Shown piece after piece: positions 19,007 to 27,009 of a DNA stretch of 64,000 bases. The stretch is from Flavobacteriaceae bacterium NBU2973 (GTDB taxonomy: Bacteria; Bacteroidota; Bacteroidia; Flavobacteriales; Flavobacteriaceae), in contig JAOEIQ010000002.1 in NCBI GenBank assembly GCA_026162565.1, positions 248,001-312,000 of the forward strand, given 5' to 3'. How positions within the stretch are numbered: position 1 is the stretch's first letter; each line of letters opens with the position of its first letter. A program made the translations under genes and the position numbers. The notes beneath the pieces were generated by a model that searched no databases, was not told the origin of the DNA, and saw only the letters and a program-made list of their open reading frames with translations.

Positions 19007-19040
19007 GAGTTGAATTTCTGATCGGAAATTAAACTCGTTT
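19007..19040 (+). terminator. Probable terminator after the two small membrane genes
   Basis: GAGTTGAATTTC (19007-19018) pairs with GAAATTAAACTC (19025-19036) except for one central mismatch, with a 6-base loop and a short T-rich tail (GTTTT). Confidence 0.5.
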
Positions 19041-19100
19041 TGCTAAATTAATTGCTTAAATACACAATGAAATCATAAACTTTACAGTTAACCAAAACCT

Positions 19101-19484
19101 CTAACTCCTAACGGCCACCATACTAATCTCTACATTTACAAACTTTGGTAAATTAGCAACTTCAACTGTTTCGCGAGCAGGAGCAGTGGCTTCATCTATA
19201 TAGTTGGCATACACAGCATTGACTTCAGAAAAACTATGCATATCACTTAAAAAAATAGAGGTTTTTACCACATGATCAAAAGTCATGTCTGCTGCTTGTA
19301 ATACAGCTTTCAAATTTTCCATGACTTGCGTTGTTTCTGCTGTAATAGAATCTAAAACCATATCACCTGTTTGCACATTAATAGCAATCTGCCCAGAAGT
19401 GTATAAAGTATTGTTTACTAAAACGGCTTGACTGTAAGGACCAATTGGAGCAGGAGCGTGTGGTGTGTTGATAATGGTTTTCAT
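19101..19484 (-). CDS. RidA family enamine/imine deaminase
   Basis: 127 residues, the full RidA/YjgF length. The family signature is present: APIGPYSQAVLVNNTLYTSGQI at the start, the conserved ARETVEVANLPKFVNVEISMVA block containing the catalytic arginine, and SIFLSDMHSFSEVNAVY. RidA hydrolyses reactive 2-aminoacrylate and related imines from PLP enzymes. It lies 11 bases downstream of lptD and is probably co-transcribed with it. Confidence 0.93.
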   Translation of the reverse strand: MKTIINTPHAPAPIGPYSQAVLVNNTLYTSGQIAINVQTGDMVLDSITAETTQVMENLKAVLQAADMTFDHVVKTSIFLSDMHSFSEVNAVYANYIDEATAPARETVEVANLPKFVNVEISMVAVRS

Positions 19485-19495
19485 GTTGTAAAAAA

Positions 19496-22201
19496 TTATA
19501 GTTGTCTATCTGGTTGTCTTCGTTGGTCGTATTTAATATCTTTTAATATGCTGGATTTTATACCAATAAAGAAATTCCAAGAGGTAAACTGCCCAAAAGG
19601 TGTCCAACTAAAATTCATACGCCAACTCAATAAGTCTCGAGTAAATGTAAATCGTGTGAGTGTAAAACCTTTGTTTTTTATATCGTAACCAGACGATGCA
19701 CTAAACGACCAGCGAGGTGATAAATCTACATCTCCAGAAAACATAAGGGAATGAGAAGATATTTCATTCTGACGTCTGGAATTACTATAGTTTAAAGCGT
19801 AGGCCAAACGAAGCGACCATGGAATTTTATAATTATAGAGTTCGCTTTTTTCTTCTTCCTCATCTTCGTCGTCATCAGCAAAATTTCTATCGGCAAAGTC
19901 TTCGGGTTTTCCAAAAAGGTCATCGGCTCGTCCACCACTTCTAATAGATTCCTGTCTGGAGCGTTCATTCTGACTACTTCCACTGAAGGACTTACTATTA
20001 AACGAGTAACCTAACGTCAAGTTAGCACTTGTCATCCTAAACAGACTTCCGCCATTATCGATATTAAACTTATCGATTTTATTGTTATTACTATCAAGAG
20101 CATAAGGATCGAAAGTAGCTCCAAAATTCACATTAACTTTATCGTTAAATAATTGTGTTCCCCCCGTCATTCGCAATGGACTCCATTGCAAAGAATCACC
20201 AGCTAAATTATAAGCTGTAGAAAAGTTTAAATTGCTTAATAATGTGATCTTTTTGGGTTCGGTTGCTGTGGTATCACGATCACGTACTTTAGCTTCAAAA
20301 TTATTACCAAGTGCTAAACCTATGGAGCTGGAAAAAGTTCGTCCTGGAGTTCCAAAAATCGAACCTTCAAAACGCGTAAAATCGACATCTTCAGGTGTTT
20401 CATTGTTTGCTGTTACTACTTCATAAGTATCATAATATTGATCGAAAGCTGGATTAATATTATAACTTATAGATGGTCGCATAACATGGCGTATGGCTTG
20501 TATTTTTTTGTCTTCTCCAAAATTGAACATACCATAAAGCGTTGTACCAACACTAGCATTAAAATTATACGTTCTAAAGGCATCAAATCCCTTTAGATCT
20601 TGAGTAACAATCTCTAACGACTCACTATCCTGAAAACGATTAATAGTATTAAATGTCCAAACTTCATTAAAACTAGCTCCAGCAGATAAACTTAAATATT
20701 TAAATAACTTAAAATTGGTACTTAATGGCACACTGTGTTGAAAACCTAATCTCGCATCATCAAACATTTCTTTTTTGAAAAAGAGCGAGTCTGTAGTAGT
20801 TATTCTGTTTTCAGCTCTAATATTATACTGTAAGTTTATGTTTTGAATAATACCTTTTTTAGCGCCTGTTTTTGGTGCAAAAGGAAAAACTCTACTAACA
20901 CTACCTTGAAAAGTAGGTAAGGTCATATTAATCGTTTCAGTATTGGTATTTTGGGAATGTGTTGCTGTAACATTTAAATTAACTTGCGGTTCACCAGCAA
21001 ACGTTTTTGAATAAGATATACTGGATGATAAGTTGTTGTTTTGAATATTAGAAAAATTCAATTGATTTAATGACTGCCTAAAAAACTGACTACTACCTAG
21101 ATTCACAGAAGCCGAAAATCGTGAGCTAGGATTCGCTTTTGCATCTTGTGCATGAGACCATCTAAAATTATAATTAGAAGCAACAGCATAATCCGGAAAA
21201 CCACGTTCGCTGGTTATAAGTTTTTCATACCTAAAACTTAAATTACCTGTAAACTTATATCGTGCAGCATAATTACTCTCAATACGTGTTCCGTAGCTTC
21301 CATTGGTATAATAATCACCTAAAACTGCTAAATCCACATAATCGTTAATAGCAAAGTAATAACCACCATTTTGAAGAAAATACCCTCTATCAGTCGAGCC
21401 ACCATCTTGACCAAAGGATGGAAATATAACACCAGAAGTTCGCTTTTTAGTTAACGGAAAAAAAGCAAACGGTAACCCAATTGGAGTAGGGACATCTGCA
21501 ATAAACATATTAGTTAAACCCGTTACTACCTTTTTTCCTGGAACAATTTTTGCCTTTCGAAGTAAAAAATAATACTCTGGATTTTCTCTATCTTTTGAAG
21601 TTGTAAATTTTGCGCGACGAACAAAATAAACAGAATCGTTTTCTTTTTTAGTGATTTCAGAATCAATATAACCACCACTTTGCTCGGTTCTAGAATTAAA
21701 TATGAGCGCTTTTTTAGTATCAAAATTAAAACGGATAGAATCAGGCTCAACAACATCGCTACCTTGCTTAAAAATAGGCAATTGCGAATAGTTACCTAAA
21801 GAATCTTTTAAACGTCCAGCATACACTTCGTTTTTGCTGTAATCTATCACAATGATTCCAGCATTTATTTGTTTGTCCTCATAAATAACCTCTGCTTCGT
21901 TATATAGATAAATTTTTTGCTCTCTTTGATTGATAGATACATAATCAGTAGCCTTATACTTAATTTTATCGGTAAGCTTTTCCTTTTTAATAGGTGTGGA
22001 ATCTTGCTCTACAGAATCTACTTCTTTTGTAGCTGGAGGTTCATTTAACAGAGTGTTTATATTAAGCGAAGTAATAGAATCTCTTTCAACTTTTGGCTTT
22101 ATAGGTTCAGTTGGCTTTGGTAAATCTTGAGCGATGCCAAACATGTTAATAAACATGGTAAAACTTAAGGAGAAAAGTATTTTAAGTGTCTTGTTCTGCA
22201 A
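19496..22201 (-). CDS. lptD: LPS-assembly protein LptD (putative outer-membrane barrel)
   Basis: 901 residues. Signal peptide of about 24 residues, a proline-rich linker, an OstA/LptA-like beta-jellyroll segment near residues 85-220 (INQREQKIYLYNEAEVIYE, VIDYSKNEVYAGRLKD), and a long C-terminal beta-barrel with alternating aromatic strands. The block VPTPIGLPFAFFPLTKKRTSG is typical of LptD. It delivers lipopolysaccharide to the outer leaflet together with LptE. An acidic stretch (DDDEDEEEEK) near residue 775 is an unusual loop. A promoter is readable at 22249-22277. Confidence 0.88.
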   Translation of the reverse strand: MQNKTLKILFSLSFTMFINMFGIAQDLPKPTEPIKPKVERDSITSLNINTLLNEPPATKEVDSVEQDSTPIKKEKLTDKIKYKATDYVSINQREQKIYLYNEAEVIYEDKQINAGIIVIDYSKNEVYAGRLKDSLGNYSQLPIFKQGSDVVEPDSIRFNFDTKKALIFNSRTEQSGGYIDSEITKKENDSVYFVRRAKFTTSKDRENPEYYFLLRKAKIVPGKKVVTGLTNMFIADVPTPIGLPFAFFPLTKKRTSGVIFPSFGQDGGSTDRGYFLQNGGYYFAINDYVDLAVLGDYYTNGSYGTRIESNYAARYKFTGNLSFRYEKLITSERGFPDYAVASNYNFRWSHAQDAKANPSSRFSASVNLGSSQFFRQSLNQLNFSNIQNNNLSSSISYSKTFAGEPQVNLNVTATHSQNTNTETINMTLPTFQGSVSRVFPFAPKTGAKKGIIQNINLQYNIRAENRITTTDSLFFKKEMFDDARLGFQHSVPLSTNFKLFKYLSLSAGASFNEVWTFNTINRFQDSESLEIVTQDLKGFDAFRTYNFNASVGTTLYGMFNFGEDKKIQAIRHVMRPSISYNINPAFDQYYDTYEVVTANNETPEDVDFTRFEGSIFGTPGRTFSSSIGLALGNNFEAKVRDRDTTATEPKKITLLSNLNFSTAYNLAGDSLQWSPLRMTGGTQLFNDKVNVNFGATFDPYALDSNNNKIDKFNIDNGGSLFRMTSANLTLGYSFNSKSFSGSSQNERSRQESIRSGGRADDLFGKPEDFADRNFADDDEDEEEEKSELYNYKIPWSLRLAYALNYSNSRRQNEISSHSLMFSGDVDLSPRWSFSASSGYDIKNKGFTLTRFTFTRDLLSWRMNFSWTPFGQFTSWNFFIGIKSSILKDIKYDQRRQPDRQL

Positions 22202-22248
22202 CGCTTTTAGTGTATTTTTGTAAAAGTATGGCTCGGTTTTTGAAAAGT

Positions 22249-22277
22249 CAAAATTACTATTATTTTTTTGACAGCAA
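22249..22277 (-). promoter_or_regulatory. Putative lptD promoter
   Basis: The minus strand reads TAATTTTG at 22256-22249 (exact TAnnTTTG) with TTG at 22277-22275, 18 bases upstream, close to the usual -33 spacing. The start codon of lptD is about 47 bases downstream. Confidence 0.5.
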
Positions 22278-22337
22278 TTTAATTTGAGAAAAATTTAGGA
22301 CTAAAATAAAATCGAAGCCCAAGCCGTTACAATTTAT

Positions 22338-23474
22338 ATGAAAACGAACTACTTTTTACCTTTCGTATTATTTACAATACTATTAACATTTACTGCTTTT
22401 AAATCTGACGCTAAACCACCAAAAGCGGATAAATTTATCATCATGATAGATCCTGGTCATGGAGGACGAGATACTGGAACTCCAGGAACTAAACGCTACA
22501 GAACAACAGAGAAGGATATTGCTTTAGATGTGTCTTTGGCATTAGGCAAAATGATTACTGATAATATGCCTCATGTTGAAGTGTTGTATACGAGAACAAA
22601 AGATGTGTTTCCATCTTTAAATGATAGAGCGAATAAGGCCAATACAGATAAAGCTGATTTGTTTATATCGATACATTGCAATGCGCAACCAAAAGGAGGT
22701 TCTGCTTATGGTTCTGAAACCTATGTACTAGGAACCACAAAAAATCAACAAAATCTAGAAGTAGCAAAACGTGAAAATTCCGTTATCTTTTTAGAAGATA
22801 ATTATGAAGAAAATTATAAAGACTTTGATCCAAATTCTCCAGAATCTATGATTGGACTCATTCTATCTCAAGAAGAATATTTAGAGCAAAGTATACAACT
22901 TGCTAATTATATTGAAACCGAGTTTCAGGTTAGTGCTAACCGTAAAAGTAGAGGTGTCAAACAAAACGTTTTTTATGTACTTGCTTACACCTACATGCCA
23001 AGTGTTTTAGTAGAATTAGGCTTTTTAACTAACAAAAAGGAAGAAGATTTTTTAAACTCCAAAAAAGGAAAAAATATAATGACTAAATCATTATATAATG
23101 CTGTAAAAAAGTATGTGGATGCTCGTGTTAAAAATGATACACAAGACATTGCAATTTTGGTTGATCAACCTTATGTTGAGAAGCCTTCAGCAGAAACAAG
23201 AATCATAGAGGGCGTTACCTTTAAAGTTCAAATTGCTGCAAGCTCTAAACAATTAGAAACAAAACCTTATAATTTTAAAGGGTTAAAAGATATCTCTAGA
23301 GAAAAGAATGGTAGAATCTATAAGTATTTTTATGGTCAAACATCAGACTATAATGTCATAAATACCTATAAAAACGAAGCTAAAGAAAAAGGCTATAAAT
23401 CGGCATTTATTGTAGCGTATAAAGATGGGAAAAAAGTTTCGCTAGCCCAAGCCTTAAAATCAAAAGCAAATTAA
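22338..23474 (+). CDS. N-acetylmuramoyl-L-alanine amidase with C-terminal SPOR-like domain
   Basis: 378 residues with a signal peptide (about 25 residues). The Amidase_3 zinc domain shows IMIDPGHGGRDTGTPG (first zinc His), the EKDIALDV Glu, LFISIHCNAQ (zinc His) and VLVELGFLTNKKEE (catalytic Glu). Residues ~285-375 look like a SPOR/SPOR-like domain (GVTFKVQIAASSKQL, IYKYFYGQTSDY), which would bind denuded septal peptidoglycan. It probably cleaves peptide stems during cell separation. It begins a plus-strand run with the MCE protein and Fe-S genes. Confidence 0.92.
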   Translation: MKTNYFLPFVLFTILLTFTAFKSDAKPPKADKFIIMIDPGHGGRDTGTPGTKRYRTTEKDIALDVSLALGKMITDNMPHVEVLYTRTKDVFPSLNDRANKANTDKADLFISIHCNAQPKGGSAYGSETYVLGTTKNQQNLEVAKRENSVIFLEDNYEENYKDFDPNSPESMIGLILSQEEYLEQSIQLANYIETEFQVSANRKSRGVKQNVFYVLAYTYMPSVLVELGFLTNKKEEDFLNSKKGKNIMTKSLYNAVKKYVDARVKNDTQDIAILVDQPYVEKPSAETRIIEGVTFKVQIAASSKQLETKPYNFKGLKDISREKNGRIYKYFYGQTSDYNVINTYKNEAKEKGYKSAFIVAYKDGKKVSLAQALKSKAN

Positions 23475-23528
23475 CTCCATTCTTTATAAATTTATTTCTA
23501 ATTTTGTTTCTAACCAAATAACATCAAT

Positions 23529-24491
23529 TTGAAGATTTCTAAAGAAGTAAAAACAGGAATATTAGCAATTTTAGGTATTATTTTATTTGTCTTTGGGTTT
23601 AATTATCTGAAGGGACAAAACCTTCTCGATTCATCACGCAAATTTTTTGTAGAATACGACCATGTTGGTGGCCTAGTTCCTGCAACTCCTGTTACTATCA
23701 ATGGGTTAACTGTTGGTAAAGTAAAAAGTATTGGATTCACAGACGATGGCAGTGGAAAGTTGTTAGTAGAATTAATGGTTGATAACGACTTTCAGTTTTC
23801 TAAAAATAGTACAGCTGAATTATACGATACAGGCATCATTGGAGGTAAAGCTATTGCCATTATTCCAGCGATGGATAATGCAGAAGCTGCCAAAAACAAT
23901 ACCTATTTAAAATCAACAGTAAAAGCAGGTTTAACCGATTTAGTTACTCAAAAATTAAATCCGTTACAGGAGAAAATAGAATCAGCAATGGCAAGTGCAG
24001 ATTCACTGCTCATAAATTTAAATGATGTTTTTGATGCTAAAACCAAAGCGAATTTAAAATCTAGTGTTGCTAATTTAAATTCAACAATTGCTTCATTTAA
24101 AACAACATCAGTGTCTATCAATAAAATGATTTCTGATAATCAAGGTAAACTGAACAACACACTAACTAATGTTGATCAAATTTCTAGTAATTTATCTAAA
24201 GTAACCGATTCTATAGCTCAAGCAAATCTTGGCAAAACTATTGAGGACTTACAGTCTACAATCTCTAATTTCGATAAAATGCTCACAAGTATTGAAGATG
24301 GAAATGGATCCATTGGAAAACTAATGAAGGATGAGGGTCTATATAACAATCTTGAAGGTGCATCAAAGCAACTGGAAGAATTACTTCAGGATATGAAATT
24401 AAATCCTAAACGTTATGTTCATTTTTCACTATTTGGAAAAAAGGCTAAACAATACGATGCTGAAGGCAACGAAATAAAAGATAAAAACTAA
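23529..24491 (+). CDS. MlaD/MCE family lipid-transport protein, TTG start
   Basis: 320 residues. One N-terminal membrane helix (about 9-27) precedes a single MCE domain (about 37-115; VEYDHVGGLVPATPVTINGL, VGKVKSIGF, YDTGIIGGKAIAI), then a long coiled-coil-like helical tail (about 130-290). Such proteins form periplasmic hexameric rings that bring lipids to or from the outer membrane. The TTG start is forced, since the only in-frame upstream sequence runs into a TAA without another start codon. No MlaE/MlaF permease or ATPase gene is beside it here. Confidence 0.9.
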   Translation: MKISKEVKTGILAILGIILFVFGFNYLKGQNLLDSSRKFFVEYDHVGGLVPATPVTINGLTVGKVKSIGFTDDGSGKLLVELMVDNDFQFSKNSTAELYDTGIIGGKAIAIIPAMDNAEAAKNNTYLKSTVKAGLTDLVTQKLNPLQEKIESAMASADSLLINLNDVFDAKTKANLKSSVANLNSTIASFKTTSVSINKMISDNQGKLNNTLTNVDQISSNLSKVTDSIAQANLGKTIEDLQSTISNFDKMLTSIEDGNGSIGKLMKDEGLYNNLEGASKQLEELLQDMKLNPKRYVHFSLFGKKAKQYDAEGNEIKDKN

Positions 24492-24509
24492 ATATACTAA
24501 ACTACCAAA

Positions 24510-25823
24510 ATGGATTATTTACCAAACATATTATTTGCAATTGCATTAGTTCTAGGAATTGGTTTTTTCGCAAAAAATGTTAGAAAACTGATAAGAAATA
24601 TCAAGCTTGGGCAAGATGTAGATGTTAGTGATAATAAATCACAAAGATGGAAAAATATGGCTATGATTGCTCTAGGTCAGAGTAAAATGGTTAAAAGACC
24701 AATAGCTGGTATACTACATATTGTTGTTTATATTGGTTTTGTTATCATTAATATTGAAGTTCTTGAAATTATCATTGATGGTTTATTTGGAACACATCGT
24801 ATTGGATTATCAATACTTCCGCAATCTGTTTATGGTTTTCTAATTGGTAGCTTTGAAATATTGGCAGTTGGTGTGCTTATATCAGTAATACTATTCTGGA
24901 TTCGTAGAAATGTCATAAAGCTTAAACGATTTTTAAGTAATGAAATGACAGGCTGGCCAAAAAATGATGGTAACATAATTTTATATTTTGAAGTTGTTTT
25001 AATGTGTTTATTTTTAGTAATGAATGCGACTGACACCTCGTTCCAAGAATTAAATTCGGGTAACGTTATTAGTCAATATATAGCGCCTTTATTTAACGGA
25101 TTATCAGAAGGCTCCTTACACCTTATTGAAAGAGGAGCATGGTGGCTACATATTGTTGGTATCCTCATATTTTTAAATTATTTATACTACTCAAAGCATT
25201 TACACATATTATTAGCATTTCCAAATACCTATTATGGGAGTTTGAAGCCAAAAGGAGAGTTCAATAATTTAGATGCAGTTACTAATGAAGTTAAATTAAT
25301 GATGGATCCAAATGCTGATCCTTTTGCTGCTCCTGCTGAAGGAGCTGAAGAAGAGGTTCCTGCAAAATTTGGTGCTAGCGATGTTCAGGATCTTAATTGG
25401 GTTCAATTGCTTAATGCTTACACATGTACAGAATGTGGTAGATGTACATCGTCGTGTCCAGCAAATTTAACAGGTAAAAAGCTATCACCTCGAAAAATCA
25501 TGATGGATACTCGTGATAGGTTAGAGGAAGTTGGTAAAAATATAGATGCCAATAATGGAACATTTGTAGACGATGGAAAACAACTTTTAGGTGATTATAT
25601 CACAAATGAAGAATTATGGGCATGTACCACATGTAATGCTTGTGTTGAGGAATGTCCAGTGAGTATAAATCCGCTGTCCATTATTTTAGATATGAGACGT
25701 TATTTAGTTATGGAACAAAGTGCTGCTCCTACAGAATTGAATAATATGATGACTAATATTGAAAACAATGGTGCTCCATGGCCATATAATCAAATGGATA
25801 GATTGAATTGGAAAGATGAATAA
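24510..25823 (+). CDS. Membrane (4Fe-4S) protein, heterodisulfide-reductase HdrC/E-like
   Basis: 437 residues. Four to five membrane helices (about 5-22, 66-88, 103-130, 153-172, 213-235) form a NarI/HdrE-like cytochrome-type anchor. The cytoplasmic C-terminal half has two ferredoxin cluster motifs: CTECGRCTSSCP (residues ~306-317) and CTTCNACVEECP (~372-383). It should pass electrons between the membrane quinone pool and the CCG-domain protein encoded at 26191. The physiological donor and acceptor are not known for this Bacteroidota type. Its stop overlaps the next start by one base. Confidence 0.85.
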   Translation: MDYLPNILFAIALVLGIGFFAKNVRKLIRNIKLGQDVDVSDNKSQRWKNMAMIALGQSKMVKRPIAGILHIVVYIGFVIINIEVLEIIIDGLFGTHRIGLSILPQSVYGFLIGSFEILAVGVLISVILFWIRRNVIKLKRFLSNEMTGWPKNDGNIILYFEVVLMCLFLVMNATDTSFQELNSGNVISQYIAPLFNGLSEGSLHLIERGAWWLHIVGILIFLNYLYYSKHLHILLAFPNTYYGSLKPKGEFNNLDAVTNEVKLMMDPNADPFAAPAEGAEEEVPAKFGASDVQDLNWVQLLNAYTCTECGRCTSSCPANLTGKKLSPRKIMMDTRDRLEEVGKNIDANNGTFVDDGKQLLGDYITNEELWACTTCNACVEECPVSINPLSIILDMRRYLVMEQSAAPTELNNMMTNIENNGAPWPYNQMDRLNWKDE

Positions 25824-26179
25824 TGAGACTATTTGCAGCTAAATATCTTCTCTTTATTATGTGCCTTTGTTGTTTTACTCTGGTTAATGCACAAAGTGGA
25901 GGTTATCAAAAAGATTCGTTGCAAATTAAAGTCTATTCAGTAATACACTATAAAGACAGTAAAGTAGAGTCCATAAAAATTACTAAAACGTTTTGTGATT
26001 ATTGTTCTGAAAATCAATTAAATGCTTTAAAACAAGAAGCTTGGAACAGAGCGTATTATGAAAGATACAGTCCAAAGAATAGACTTGTAAATGGTAAGAA
26101 GAAACTGGCTTTGTACATACGCATATCTAAAAAAGATTTTTTAAATCTAAAAGAAGTAGAAGACGATACAACTAATTAA
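25823..26179 (+). CDS. Small secreted protein of unknown function between two Fe-S genes
   Basis: 118 residues with a clear signal peptide (LLFIMCLCCFTLVNAQS; cleavage near residue 24). The mature part has a KTFCDYCSENQLNAL segment with a CxxC pair and a basic middle, no known domain to my eye. The ATG overlaps the stop of the upstream Fe-S gene (TAATG) and the next Fe-S gene follows after 11 bases, so translation is probably coupled. The exported CxxC protein may link to the redox role of its neighbours, but that is inference from position. Confidence 0.7.
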   Translation: MRLFAAKYLLFIMCLCCFTLVNAQSGGYQKDSLQIKVYSVIHYKDSKVESIKITKTFCDYCSENQLNALKQEAWNRAYYERYSPKNRLVNGKKKLALYIRISKKDFLNLKEVEDDTTN

Positions 26180-26190
26180 ACTCTAAAAAA

Positions 26191-26973
26191 ATGAGTGAGC
26201 AACTTAAAGTGCCAACAATGGCAGAATGTATGGCAGAAGGCAAGCAACCAGAAGTGTTATTCTGGGTAGGTTCAGCTGGAAGCTATGATGATAGAGCTAA
26301 AAAAATAACTAAAGCATTTGTTCGAATATTAAACAAAGCTAATGTAGATTTTGCTGTTTTAGGTTCTGAGGAAAGTTGTACTGGAGATGTTGCCAAAAGA
26401 GCAGGAAACGAATTTTTATTTCAAATGCAAGCAATGATGAATATCGAAGTTCTAAATGCTTATGAGATAAAAAACATTGTTACTTGCGATCCGCACTCCT
26501 TTAATTGTATAAAAAATGAATATCCAAGCCTAGGAGGTAATTATAATGTTAAACATCACACACAGTTTATAAAAGAACTAATAGATTCTGGTAAATTAAA
26601 AGTACAACAACATACCTACAAAGGAAAACGAATTACGTTTCATGATCCATGTTACTTAGGGCGTGCTAATAATGAGTATGATGCACCAAGAGTTGTTTTA
26701 TCTACTTTAGATGCTAATCTCACTGAAATGAAAAGACACAGGGCAACAGCTTTATGTTGTGGAGCAGGAGGAGCACAAATGTTTAAAGAACCAGAAAAAG
26801 GAGATAAAGACATCAATGTATTACGTACAGAAGATGCTTTAGAGACTAATCCTGATATTATAGCTACTGGTTGCCCTTATTGTAATACCATGATGACAGA
26901 TGGTGTTAAAGCCAAAGAAAAAGAAGATAGTATTACTGTACTTGATGTAGCTGAACTAATAGCAAACTCTTGA
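26191..26973 (+). CDS. CCG-domain (Fe-S) protein, HdrB/GlpC-like
   Basis: 260 residues. Two cysteine-rich CCG half-repeats can be followed: ESCTGD (C63) with CDPHSFNC (C99, C106) and HDPCYLGR (C154) with ALCCGAGGAQMF (C189, C190) and GCPYC (C228, C231). In HdrB and related proteins these bind non-cubane or 4Fe-4S clusters and carry out disulfide or two-electron chemistry. It is the likely soluble partner of the membrane Fe-S protein encoded at 24510. The substrate is unknown. Confidence 0.88.
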   Translation: MSEQLKVPTMAECMAEGKQPEVLFWVGSAGSYDDRAKKITKAFVRILNKANVDFAVLGSEESCTGDVAKRAGNEFLFQMQAMMNIEVLNAYEIKNIVTCDPHSFNCIKNEYPSLGGNYNVKHHTQFIKELIDSGKLKVQQHTYKGKRITFHDPCYLGRANNEYDAPRVVLSTLDANLTEMKRHRATALCCGAGGAQMFKEPEKGDKDINVLRTEDALETNPDIIATGCPYCNTMMTDGVKAKEKEDSITVLDVAELIANS

Positions 26974-27009
26974 CTCAAAAATAATAATCGCTAACCAATC
27001 TAAAATATT

